A stretch of 64,000 bases of DNA from Zingiber officinale (Eukaryota; Streptophyta; Magnoliopsida; Zingiberales; Zingiberaceae). The stretch's first letter is position 1. Every line of letters starts with the position of its first letter. The stretch lies in NCBI RefSeq assembly GCF_018446385.1, contig NC_056001.1:106804436-106868435 (forward strand), in the 5' to 3' direction. The notes beneath the pieces were generated by a model, which did no database searches, was not told where the DNA came from, and saw only the letters and a list, made by a program, of their open reading frames with translations. Below, in pieces: positions 1 to 9,732 of the stretch. The translations under genes were made by a program, and so were the position numbers.

Positions 1-320
1 ACTTGTGGGTAACTATTATATATATTATAATAATTTATCATAATTAAAATGAGGTAATATCGAATTTGAGACGTTCAATTTAGTTCTATAAAAAATTTTA
101 TCTATCGTCAGGATAAATTAAAAAATACTCACAATAAGTAAGTCAGAATCCATGATTATACTCTCTATTTAGAAGAAAAATATTTACAAATAAATCATAA
201 CTGAAGATTAAATCGTTGATGTTTGAGTCATAACTTAACACCCTTTCACATAAAATAATAGGACATCTTTTGTAAAGTATCCATTTTAACTTCTCTAAAT
301 ATATAATTTAACTTAAATTT
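1..320. other. AT-rich intergenic DNA, nothing recognised
   Basis: Very AT-rich sequence with no plausible exon, RNA gene or clear repeat. It ends where the inverted-repeat element at about 321 begins. Confidence 0.6.
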
Positions 321-1076
321 GGGAAAATTTACATGCATTCCCCATTGGCAAACACAACTTTGCATGCATTCCCCAATGAAAAAAAATCTTTCTTTTCACT
401 CCCTAGTCTAATATACTTACATAATTGCCCCTGATATTTTAAGTATAAAAAGTCTAAAAATGAGTATAAATCCTCTTAAATTCAGTACATTAAACTAGAA
501 TGTTTTCTATCAAATTGAGTACGATTCTTTTTCCACCTCAATTGGATAGAAAATATACTAGATTTTCTTTAAATGGTACTCAATTAGATGTAAAATATAC
601 TAGATTTTTTTAAATGATACTCAATTGAATGAAAAATATACTAGATTTTTTGCAAATGGTACTGAATTTAGGAGGAATTATATTAAATAGGAAAAAAGTC
701 GTACTCAATTTAATAGAAAATATACTCGATTCTAGTCTAAAATGCTGAATTTAATAGGAATTATACTCATTTTTAGATTATTTATAGATTATTTATACCT
801 AAAATATATGAAGGACAATTTTAATTAAAAATATACTCGAATATACTAGGTTTTCTTTAAATGATACTCAATTGGATAGAAAATATATTAGATTTTCTTT
901 AAATTATACTCATTTTTGGACCTTTTGTACCTAAAAAATCTGAGGGGCAATTAGGTCACAATATTTGCATGAGGGAGTTGAAGCAAATAAAACTTTGCAT
1001 GCAGGGAGTGGAAACAAAGTTTTTTATGAGTGGGGATTGCATGCAAAATTCAAGTTGTGATTGGGGATTTTTCTCT
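321..1076. mobile_element. MITE-like element with long terminal inverted repeats
   Basis: The first roughly 150 bases and the last roughly 150 bases are imperfect inverted copies. Blocks such as TAATTGCCCCTGA near 425 and its complement near 940, the TGCATGCA-containing blocks near 333-375 and 990-1045, and the AAAATGAGTATAA boundary near 455 with its mirror near 905 pair in order. Between the arms lie several degenerate copies of a short unit built around GTACTCAATT and AAATATACTAGATT (about 520-900). There is no coding capacity. Long inverted arms with no ORF fit a Mutator-like or foldback MITE, but I could not read a convincing target-site duplication, so the exact ends and superfamily are uncertain. 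It lies about 0.8 kb upstream of the PDC start. Confidence 0.6.
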
Positions 1077-1399
1077 AGTTTACTCCTTAAAAATTTTATA
1101 TTTTAAGAAAAAATCATTGCAAAATTCTCAAATTAAAATGAAATCTATTTATTAAATATTATTTAATTTGGAGGAAGAAAAGATAAAGGAAATAAATTAA
1201 GGCAAAAATAGATATTAAAAAACAATAAAATATAAAGATAGAATAAATTATAAGGAAATTGATATATTAAAAATATATATATTTAAATTTAATTAATTAA
1301 TTTTTTTATGATAAATTTTAAATAGAAAATTTGATGCTATTAATTTTAAAGATGTAGGGATGACTGTGGATTAATGGATGAATTAAGAACGCTTGATGC

Positions 1400-1431
<32 letters not shown>

Positions 1432-1882
1432 TGTTTTTTTTTTTTTTTTTTGTTTCCCCCGGTATTCGGTCCTCCAGCAGGGGGCGCTTCGGCGAGAAAC
1501 CCCGGTTTCCGAATTCCGACAACTGTTTCTTTTTCATTATTAGTCACGTTGAATAGAAGTAAAACCATTCGTGGTGTCAAAAAGTAAAACCATTCGTGAA
1601 ATGCGCCGATGATTTATTATTTTATTCATTCTGCATAATCTACGCCGGCCGGCGTCTTTGTCTTTTGCAGTGGAAAAACTGTATTTTGACTCACCCAGTT
1701 TCAAGGCAGCAGACGAATCAGTCGCCCATGGTTTCCACTTTCCAGTGTCCACTTCCACTGTAAACGCCTCATCTGCTTTCCATGTCGCCAATAAAATAAG
1801 GCCCTTGCTTTGTTTGCTTTCCCGTATCAACCGGCCGCGAGCGATTCGAGCAATTCAGACTTGCGTTCGATCGGCTTTCAGA
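1077..1882 (+). promoter_or_regulatory. 5' flank and probable leader of the PDC gene
   Basis: AT-rich up to about 1460, then abruptly GC-richer toward the PDC start, as expected for promoter and 5' leader. An AATAAAATAAGG stretch near 1790 could serve as a weak TATA-like element; this is only suggestive. The PDC frame stays open upstream to an ATG at 1658, but that sequence resembles no PDC N-terminus, so I treat it as leader. Confidence 0.45.
1402..1451. repeat. TTA microsatellite followed by poly-T
   Basis: About nine ATT/TTA units run directly into a T tract. The apparent small ORFs on both strands here (poly-Tyr, poly-Ile) are artefacts of the repeat. Confidence 0.9.
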
Positions 1883-4353
1883 ATGCAGGACGGCAGCGCG
1901 CGTCGGGGCCCGGGGACGCTGGGGCGGCATCTGGCCCGGCGGCTAGTGCAGGTGGGCGTCCGCGACGTCTTCTCCGTGCCCGGCGACTTCAACCTCACCC
2001 TACTCGACCACCTCATCGCGGAGCCGGAGCTCAACCTGGTGGGCTGCTGCAACGAGCTCAACGCCGGGTACGCCGCCGACGGCTACGCCCGCGCCCGCGG
2101 CGTCGGCGCCTGCGTCGTCACCTTCACCGTCGGCGGTCTCAGCGTCATCAACGCTGTAGCCGGCTCCTTCAGCGAGAACCTCCCCATCATCTGCGTGGCC
2201 GGCGGCCCCAACTCCAACGACTACGGCACCAACCGCATCCTCCACCACACTATCGGCCTCCCCGATTTCTCCCAGGAGCTCCGATGCTTCCAGACCGTCA
2301 CTTGCCACCAGGTCCCCCAACCTTCTCCCCCCAATTTCGTTGCGAAATTTAGGGTTTATCCGATCTTAAACACGGCTTCGTTGATCTGCCCCAATCTGTA
2401 GGCGGTGATCAATAATTTGGACGATGCGCATGAGATGATCGATACTGCAATATCCACGGCTTTGAAAGAGAGCAAGCCCGTGTACATCAGCATCAGCTGC
2501 AACTTGCCGGGGATATTTCATCCCACCTTCGCAAACGAGCCTGTTCCCTACTTCCTCGCGCCCATGTAGGTGTTCGGTGCTCTCTCTCTGTCTTCAATTC
2601 TCGTTAAAATGAGAGACGATGGTCCTTCGCAGGGTGAGCAACCAATTAGGACTGGAGGCTGCCGTGGAAGCAACAGCAGCATTTTTGAACAAGGCCGTGA
2701 AGCCAGTACTGGTCGCCGGACCCAATCTGAGGGTGGCTAAAGCACAGCAAGCTTTCGTGGAGCTCGCAGACGCGTGCGGCTATCCAATAGCCATCATGCC
2801 ATCAGCCAAAGGACTGGTACCGGAGCACCATCCTCACTTCATCGGGACTTACTGGGGCGCCGTGAGCACCAACTTCTGTGGAGAGATTGTGGAATCAGCT
2901 GATGCTTACATGTTCGTCGGCCCGATCTTTAACGACTACAGCTCTGTGGGGTATTCTCTCCTGATCAAGAAGGAAAAAGCTGTGGTGGCAAAGCGGAACC
3001 GTGTCACTGTCGGCGATGGCCCCTCTTTTGGTTGGGTTTTCATGGCTGAATTCTTGGCTGCACTGTCTCATAAGCTGAAGAGGAACACTACTGCTATGGA
3101 GAATTACCGTCGTATCTACGTCCCTCCAAGCATGCCGATGAGACGAGAGAACAACGAACCTTTGAGGGTTAATATCCTTTTTAAGCACATTCAGGCATGC
3201 CTTTGAAAATCAATTTCAACTTCATTTCGATTCAAGTTTGTGCTTGTTGTTTGTATTGAGTTTGTCATATGTTTTCTTTCAAGCAGAGTATGCTGAGTGG
3301 AGAGACCTCTGTCATTGCAGAGACTGGTGATTCATGGTTCAATTGCCAAAAGCTTCATTTGCCGGAGAACTGCGGGTGAGTTGGTCGTCGTCTTACCATT
3401 GTGAATGGCTGGGAATTGTGATCATGAAGCCATCAAACGGTTGACCTAGTGATACAATTTTCTCAGGTATGAATTCCAAATGCAGTACGGATCAATTGGA
3501 TGGTCAGTAGGTGCCACTCTTGGATATGCTCAAGCTGCCAAGGAAAAGCGTGTTATTGCTTGCATAGGAGATGGGAGTTTCCAGGTAAATTGTTAATCTG
3601 TTCTTAATGATTTTTATAAAATTGAAGAGCTATTATTGTTGATGAACTAAACAAATATAAAGAGAAAACATTATTTCTTGGATATTTTTCCTCTAAATTC
3701 TTCATTCTTTTATTTACTACTCAAATATCCTTCTTTTTGTGTGGCTCAAATGAGGTTATTATCCATGATTCAAATGTAATCATACAGTTGCAATCTCTAA
3801 GACTAAGAAATGAGATAGCTCTTATGTTTTCATTGCCTTCATTTTTCTTTTCATGATTACTGATTATCACTGTTGCTCTTCGATAATTGGCCTATAAATT
3901 CTATAGGTGACTGCTCAAGATGTATCTACAATGATCCAGCAAGGGCAACACAGCATTATTTTTCTCATTAATAATGGTGGATACACTATCGAAGTAGAGA
4001 TCCATGATGGGCCTTACAATGTGATCAAGAACTGGAACTACACTGCAGTTGTTGATGCCATAAACAATCAAGCAGGCAAATGTTGGACTTGCAAGGTGAG
4101 TTCGTTGCAAGTCGCGACCATTGATGACAGATCTAAGTTTTGAAATCAGTTTGACAGGGAAAACCCTGGTGGTTTATTGCAGGTGAACACTGAGGAACAA
4201 TTAGAAGAGTCGATAGCCACAGCCACTGGAGACAAGAAGGATTGCCTGTGTTTTATCGAGGTAATTGTGCACAAAGATGATACGAGCAAAGAGCTTTTGG
4301 AATGGGGATCAAGAGTCTCGTCTGCTAACAGTCGCGCGCCAAACCCACAATAG
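1883..4353 (+). CDS. PDC: Pyruvate decarboxylase (EC 4.1.1.1), 7 exons
   Basis: Thiamine-diphosphate enzyme that decarboxylates pyruvate to acetaldehyde, the first step of ethanol fermentation in the cytosol; plant copies are typically induced by low oxygen. Exons: 1883-2311, 2402-2565, 2633-3194, 3287-3375, 3467-3584, 3907-4095, 4183-4353, encoding 573 residues. Visible hallmarks: the catalytic Glu in [16 protein letters not shown] (about residue 58), the His pair in ILHHTIG (about 121-122), and the ThDP/Mg motif, GDGS at about 449 with INNGGYTIE at about 475-483. All splice phases close. Intron 3 begins with GC instead of GT (3195). Plant PDCs are often near 600 residues; the difference is in the N-terminal leader ahead of [11 protein letters not shown]. 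The stretch after KKEKA reads VVAKRNRV where many family members have a QPxRV form, a mild divergence. Start chosen as the ATG nearest the conserved domain. AATAAA follows at 4554. Confidence 0.95.
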
Positions 4354-4844
4354 AAAAACTGCATGATATGAGTAAAAACTAAGATCTTTTTTCCTTCACA
4401 ATCCAACTAGGTGTTGTATCGGGGTCGGAAATGAATAGATTACCTAAAGTTGATGATCCAGGGGTTTGCTATATCTTGTTCACCCTTTTGATATTGAAAT
4501 TGTGTTCAGTATTTCTGCTGCCACTACAATGTGTTGTATCAGTGTAGCCTTTGAATAAAAGCTATCCAATTGTGCTCCATTTTTACATCAGAATTCCTGT
4601 GCACTTTACAATTATTCTGGGCATCGCAGGGCCATTCATTTTCTTATCAACTTCCATCCTCAAATCCTTTACTTTGTGTCCTTTTTTTTTTTTTGCAAAA
4701 TCAAAAAGGCGTCCATCTTTTCCAAAGTCGATGAGTTCTCCATTTTCAATTAAAGTCGAATAGATATCTTAACGCTATCTTTATATTTGAGAGGAGTTGA
4801 GTAAAGGGTAGGAATGGATAAATAGGGAGAAAACAGTGGCATGC
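4354..4844 (+). other. PDC 3' UTR and downstream spacer
   Basis: Holds the PDC 3' untranslated region with a canonical AATAAA at 4554-4559, a T tract near 4681-4694, then AT-rich spacer. No further gene is seen. Confidence 0.6.
4554..4559 (+). terminator. Poly(A) signal of the PDC gene
   Basis: Perfect AATAAA about 200 bases after the PDC stop codon, followed by T-rich sequence. Confidence 0.55.
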
Positions 4845-4972
4845 GGATCCCACGTGCTTCACGTCCGCTTGGCCAGCCCGCTTGCTTATAACAAACTGCG
4901 GATCCATCCATCCACGCATTTGCGTTCCGCTGCGGTGAGTGGATCTCTGTCTCTCTTACTACATCGGAGACG
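4845..4972 (+). promoter_or_regulatory. Core promoter and leader of the MDH gene, with G-box
   Basis: CACGTG at 4851-4856 is a perfect G-box core, about 120 bases upstream of the MDH start. A second ACGT core follows at about 4860. A TTATAA element near 4886 could be the TATA box, leaving a leader of roughly 50-60 bases. G-boxes bind bZIP and bHLH factors in plants; actual use here is inference. Confidence 0.5.
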
Positions 4973-7900
4973 ATGAAGAGCTTCCTGGTTAGATCTGTCG
5001 AGTCAGCGCTCAGACGTGGCGGAGCCTCCTACGGCCGCCGCCTCTTCTCCTCCGACGCCGCCCCTGAGCGCAAGGTCGCGATCCTCGGAGCTGCTGGTGG
5101 TATCGGCCAGCCCCTCGCCCTCCTCATGAAGCTCAATCCCCTCGTCTCCAACCTCTCCCTCTACGATATCGCTGGCACCCCTGGCGTCGCCGCCGATGTC
5201 AGCCACATCAACACTCGCGCCCAGGTTTGGAAATCTTCCTTCCTGTTTCTCTCTGCCTTTTTTTTTCGATCCTTGCGGGGATTCTGATCGGATCTAGGGT
5301 TTCGGGTCTGTCATTTGATCGATCTCCAGGTGGCGGGCTATGCGGGTGAGGATCAGCTTGGCACGGCTCTTGAGGGTTCCGATGTCGTGATCATCCCCGC
5401 TGGTGTGCCGCGGAAACCCGGCATGACTCGCGATGATCTCTTCAAAATCAACGCTGGCATCGTCAAGTCTCTCTGCACCGCCATAGCCAAGTACTGTCCT
5501 AACGTAAGTGTTTTTCTCTCCTTCACCAACAAACTATTGCACTTCCTCTTTGTGTTCGTTCCCTCCAAGCGTTTGAGGAATCATGGTCTATAAGGAGAAT
5601 TAACTTGTGTTTCTTTTAATCAGGCTGTTGTTAATATGATAAGCAACCCAGTGAATTCAACTGTACCTATTGCGTCTGAGGTGTTCAAGAAGGCAGGAAC
5701 ATACGATGAGAAAAAACTGTTCGGCGTTACCACTCTTGATGTTGTCAGGGCTAAAACCTTCTATGCTGGGAAAGCTAAGGTTCCGGTGGCTGGTAATGCC
5801 TATTTCTTGTCGTATCTGATATTTTCATAATTTGGTGAGCAAATCATCCGAGTTAAACGATGCGGTCGTTTATACAGATGTTAATGTTCCTGTTGTCGGT
5901 GGGCATGCTGGCATAACAATCTTGCCTCTGTTCTCTCAGGTGATTGCTGGGGATTTGATGTAATAATGTCGTTTCTGTGTTATGAGCCTATGATTAATCT
6001 TTGATAGGTTAAAATTTCCTTTTTCCACAGGCCACTCCTGTTAGTAATGATTTGTCTCACGAGGATATCAAGGCTCTTACCAAAAGGACCCAGGATGGTG
6101 GGACGGAGGTTGTGGAGGCAAAAGCTGGAAAAGGCTCAGCAACTTTGTCAATGGCGTAAGTTACACATCTTATTCTATTATTTGATGATTCAGCTCTCTT
6201 TCATTGTTTTGAATATATTGATCCATGTCTATCTTGGAAATTGTTATTTCCTAGTATTTCTCCTTGACTTTTCAATGTTATGTTGAGAAATTTGTGTTTG
6301 GTGCCTTTAAGAGTTCCTCACTTCTCTTTCGGATCCAGGTTTCCTCTTTTTCTATTGAAACAGACAAGAAGCTATATCTTACTAAAGTAGCTTTTTCATT
6401 TCTATTAATTTAGTTAGTCACATTCTGTTTATCCTTTATATAACACGAGATAACATTGAACCAAGGTGATGTTCTCCTTAGAACCATGATGTTTCTCACA
6501 GTCTGCCTAGATCTCTCAAATCCTACTTTCTTTGCCTGATTAAACATATTAATGCATATAAACTTTTATTGTCGATATTGTAACACCTGAGTTTAGAATT
6601 TTGGGCTTATAAAGAGGGTTTATAAGTTTACAAGAGGAACTATTATTAACTTGTGCTTAAACATTTTGAACTAGTAGTTGGGCGTAATAAGTTATTGGGC
6701 TAGTTTTCTCATTTATGTGGGTTTAAGCTCAAAGCAAAGCATCCATAGGTACCAATTACTACTACATTTTAAGTTTCTTAAGTAAACAAATTTCAGATGC
6801 CTAACTTTAGTACATGAATGTGTGGTGTTCAAATCAGATGTAGGAATGATGATATTTAGTTAGTTCAATAAAAATTCAGTAAGATGATGTGTTGTTTCAT
6901 ATAGTTATGATTCTGATCATTTTATCTCCTATTATGTTATTCCTGTTTCTTGTTTTTAAGACTCAAGCCAGGTTTTACATTCATAATGACCTGTTGGTCT
7001 AGAGGTGTTTAAGAAATAACCCACCCTAAACCTCACTGGAGCCTAAGATATGGGCAATTTTGGGTCTTGCTTTGGGTTTAACGGTTTGATGTTTTGGTTT
7101 TTAGTGGGATATGCTGTTTTTCTTCTTCTTTCTGACTTATACATACATTTTGGAACTGAAATCCAAACCAGTGCAATCATTTGTATTGAAATTTATATCC
7201 TTTGCCTGGATGTGTCAAGCAGCGATGTAATATTTCCCCAGAGGTAACCTGACATGGCATAATTTTGAGTTTCATATATGAATTACTTTGAACCTAAACT
7301 GTACCACCATGTTGTCATGGTTTGACTGAATTGCTTTGGTTCTAAAGTTCACACCAAATTGTTTTTGTGACCTGAACTAGTTGGACAGCATGGATTTGGT
7401 TTAATACCATATGCAACCTTGAACACCTACCTGTTCAGTATTCCATCTTGATTTGCTGTTGCTCATATTATTTATGTTTCATCCTTCACCTATTAGATTC
7501 TAAGTCGCCTTTTCATTTTGAAATTTAGTGATTTATTGCTTTTTCAATTTGGAATTTGGTGAATTTTGCCTTTTCATTTTGAAATTTGGTGATTTCTACG
7601 TGGTGTAACTGCTGAGAAAGAATAAACCTATCGATTGAAGTTAACTGATGGTCCGATGCAGATATGCAGGAGCCATTTTTGCAGATGCGTGCTTGAAGGG
7701 TCTTAATGGAGCTCCGGACATTGTTGAGTGTTCATTTGTGCAGTCAAGTGTTACCGAGCTGCCATTTTTTGCATCTAAGGTCAGTTACATTCTTGTTGGC
7801 TTGCTGATTAAACAAGCACGACCTATGCTTTAGGATGTTTAAGCTTATTTGATAAGGTAGCCGAGCCAAACCAAGCTAAGTCGAATCTAAAATTAAACAA

Positions 7901-8502
7901 GCTAATGAAATAATTATTCAAGCTTGACTTAATTTATTTTTTAAAGCTTGAGTTTGATTTAAGCTTGGTTTATTTAGATATTATCGAACTCTCAATTTCA
8001 GCTTGATTGAAATTTTTACTTGTTTGATTGGTTATTGACTTTGATAATTCAAATTTGTTTGTTCATTTTAATTTTTTAAAATTTATTTAGCATGTTGATA
8101 ACAGTTTTGTTAATGAACATGGTTCACGGACATTAATGAGCTGAACACATGTGTTCAAGCTTATTTATTTAATTGATATTGTGTGTATTAAATGAGCTTT
8201 TACCAAATCAACATCAAACTTATTCATGAATGTTCGATTCATTTATAGCTTTAATTACACGTTCGATTCATTTATAGCTTTAATTACATGTATAATATAG
8301 CTTCAAATCCCTGCTTACTAACTGCATACCTTCATGCTATTCCCGCTTTGTGTTTCGTCAGGTGAAGCTGGGGAAGAATGGAGTGGAGGAAGTTTTTGGA
8401 CTTGGCTCTCTGTCTGATTACGAGAAAGAGGGCTTGGAAAATCTGAAGCCTGAACTAAAAGCCTCAATCGAAAAGGGTATTAAGTTCGCACAGGAAAATT
8501 AA
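4973..8502 (+). CDS. mMDH: Mitochondrial NAD-malate dehydrogenase, 7 exons
   Basis: Interconverts malate and oxaloacetate with NAD in the TCA cycle and malate shuttles. Exons: 4973-5224, 5330-5503, 5624-5792, 5878-5939, 6031-6155, 7662-7779, 8362-8502; all phases close to give 346 residues, normal for the family. Residues 1-30 form an Arg/Ser-rich presequence with no acidic residue before Glu10, ending in RRLFSS, which indicates mitochondrial import. The Rossmann motif [12 protein letters not shown] (about 39-50), substrate-binding Arg112 and Arg118 in [16 protein letters not shown] (about 151-154), the Asp181/Arg184 pair in TTLDVVRA and catalytic His208 in GGHAG are all present. Peroxisomal or chloroplast isoforms are unlikely because of the N-terminus. 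Intron 5 is long (1.5 kb) and intron 6 carries a dispersed repeat. Confidence 0.96.
7838..8260 (+). mobile_element. Dispersed non-coding repeat in MDH intron 6
   Basis: AT-rich sequence rich in AAGCTT, GTTCATGAA and TTAATGAACATG words. It matches, block by block and in order, the complement of about 59215-59697, inside an intron of spermine synthase. Shared landmarks include GATAAGGTAGCCGAGCC versus GATAAGATAATTGAGCC, and TTATTTATTTAATTGATA. No ORF. A MITE-type element is likely, but I see no clean ends. Just beyond it, a 29-base unit starting GTTCGATTCATTTATAGC is tandemly duplicated (about 8232-8289). Confidence 0.65.
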
Positions 8503-8585
8503 GCATTAAGTTCCCAGTTTCACAAAAATTTTGCTGTTGCAAGTGGAGGGGTCAGCATCTCAATTCCAGCTTTGGTACTTGTTTT

Positions 8586-8591
8586 AATAAA
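8586..8591 (+). terminator. Poly(A) signal of the MDH gene
   Basis: Perfect AATAAA 83 bases after the MDH stop codon. Confidence 0.6.
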
Positions 8592-9732
8592 TTGTTTCCA
8601 GAGGCACAGTCAAATCTATCATTCACAAACTGTTCTATATGATTGGTTAGGTCCAATCCATACTGCGTAATTTTCTATTGTTTTTGTCACCATAAGAAAA
8701 TCTAATTGATTGTTTAATAAAATTAATTAGCATTCTCTGATTAGCTCGTGTAAAACATAATGCTTTCTCGTAATTGTTGACTGAAGTATACTCTAATCAA
8801 CATCGTTTTCTTTTCTTCGTCTTTCCAATAGGGGAAAAAAAGCCAACAAAATTTTTTCTATCCAGATCTTCAGACCCTCAATCCTGGGTACTTTCTTGGT
8901 TTTTTCACAATTTACATGTTAGATCGAGACTTAAATCTGGTTAAAATTCACTACGGTCTCTCCTATGTTCACCCTTTTATTTAGATTGGTTTTTTGACAA
9001 TTTACACGTAATTCACTATGATCTCTCCTATGTTCTAGTTTTGGATTGAGTCAATGAGCTGGAGGGCGGTAGATGGGTCGTCCTTTGCTTGACATCCTAC
9101 AGTTTGTCCATCGTATGTGGCCTCCGGTTGATTGCCTCAATTCAAAATCATCCTACAGTTTGTCCATCGTATGTGGCCTCCGGTTGATTGCTTCAATTCA
9201 AAATTACAACTTAAATAGGAAGATAAATGTAAAGGAGATCATAACTAATTTCAGTTAGATTTTGACCGTGATTCAATGTACAAATTGTGAAAAGGATCCA
9301 GAAGAGATTAAGGATTATAAACCAGCGGAATTAAGTTCATTTTTTTAAACTATTTTTCTTTAGGGAAGAAAGAATAAGGAATTTATTATTATTATTATTA
9401 TTATTTTTTAAAAGGACAAGAATATTTTTCAAAAGTTATATGTTTATTTTTATACATGTTAAAAAAATAGGAAAAACATAAAATTTTAGATAAATTTCAA
9501 AAAAAAAAAATGTATGTTGGTATTTTTTTTTGAAAAAATTATCCGACAATAAATAAATAAATAAATAAAACTGGCCTACTATCAAATGTTTTCCTAGCTA
9601 ATTGACAACCATTGTGCAGACGGAGTTCGATAAAAGAGTGTTTCCACAGACTTGGCCAAAACAAAACCCTAACCTCTCCTCTGGCAACGAGCCTCTCCTC
9701 TCTTCACCTCTACTGCAACTGAGAAGAACGCC
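8592..9732. other. Spacer between MDH and SF3A3, with SF3A3 promoter
   Basis: AT-rich spacer. It contains a 55-base tandem duplication (about 9094-9204), an ATT microsatellite (about 9378-9405) and AATA repeats (about 9550-9570). From about 9600 the sequence becomes GC-richer and ends in the CT-rich leader of SF3A3. No extra gene seen. Confidence 0.6.
9094..9204. repeat. 55-base direct tandem duplication
   Basis: The unit starting TCCTACAGTTTGTCCATCG occurs at 9096 and again at 9151, with a single visible difference (CCTCAATTC versus CTTCAATTC). The near-identity points to a recent local duplication. Confidence 0.9.

Noticed and set aside
1374-1587. Short ORFs on both strands with Tyr and Ile runs
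   Set aside because: They are translations of the TTA microsatellite and poly-T tract.
1658-1882. In-frame extension of PDC to an upstream ATG
   Set aside because: The added 75 residues resemble no PDC N-terminus; the sequence reads as promoter and leader.
1810-2352. Arg/Pro-rich ORFs overlapping PDC exon 1
   Set aside because: Other-frame shadows of a GC-rich exon.
1883-4353. PDC as a pseudogene because its frame is interrupted
   Set aside because: Every interruption is explained by an intron with consistent phase; conserved catalytic residues are intact.
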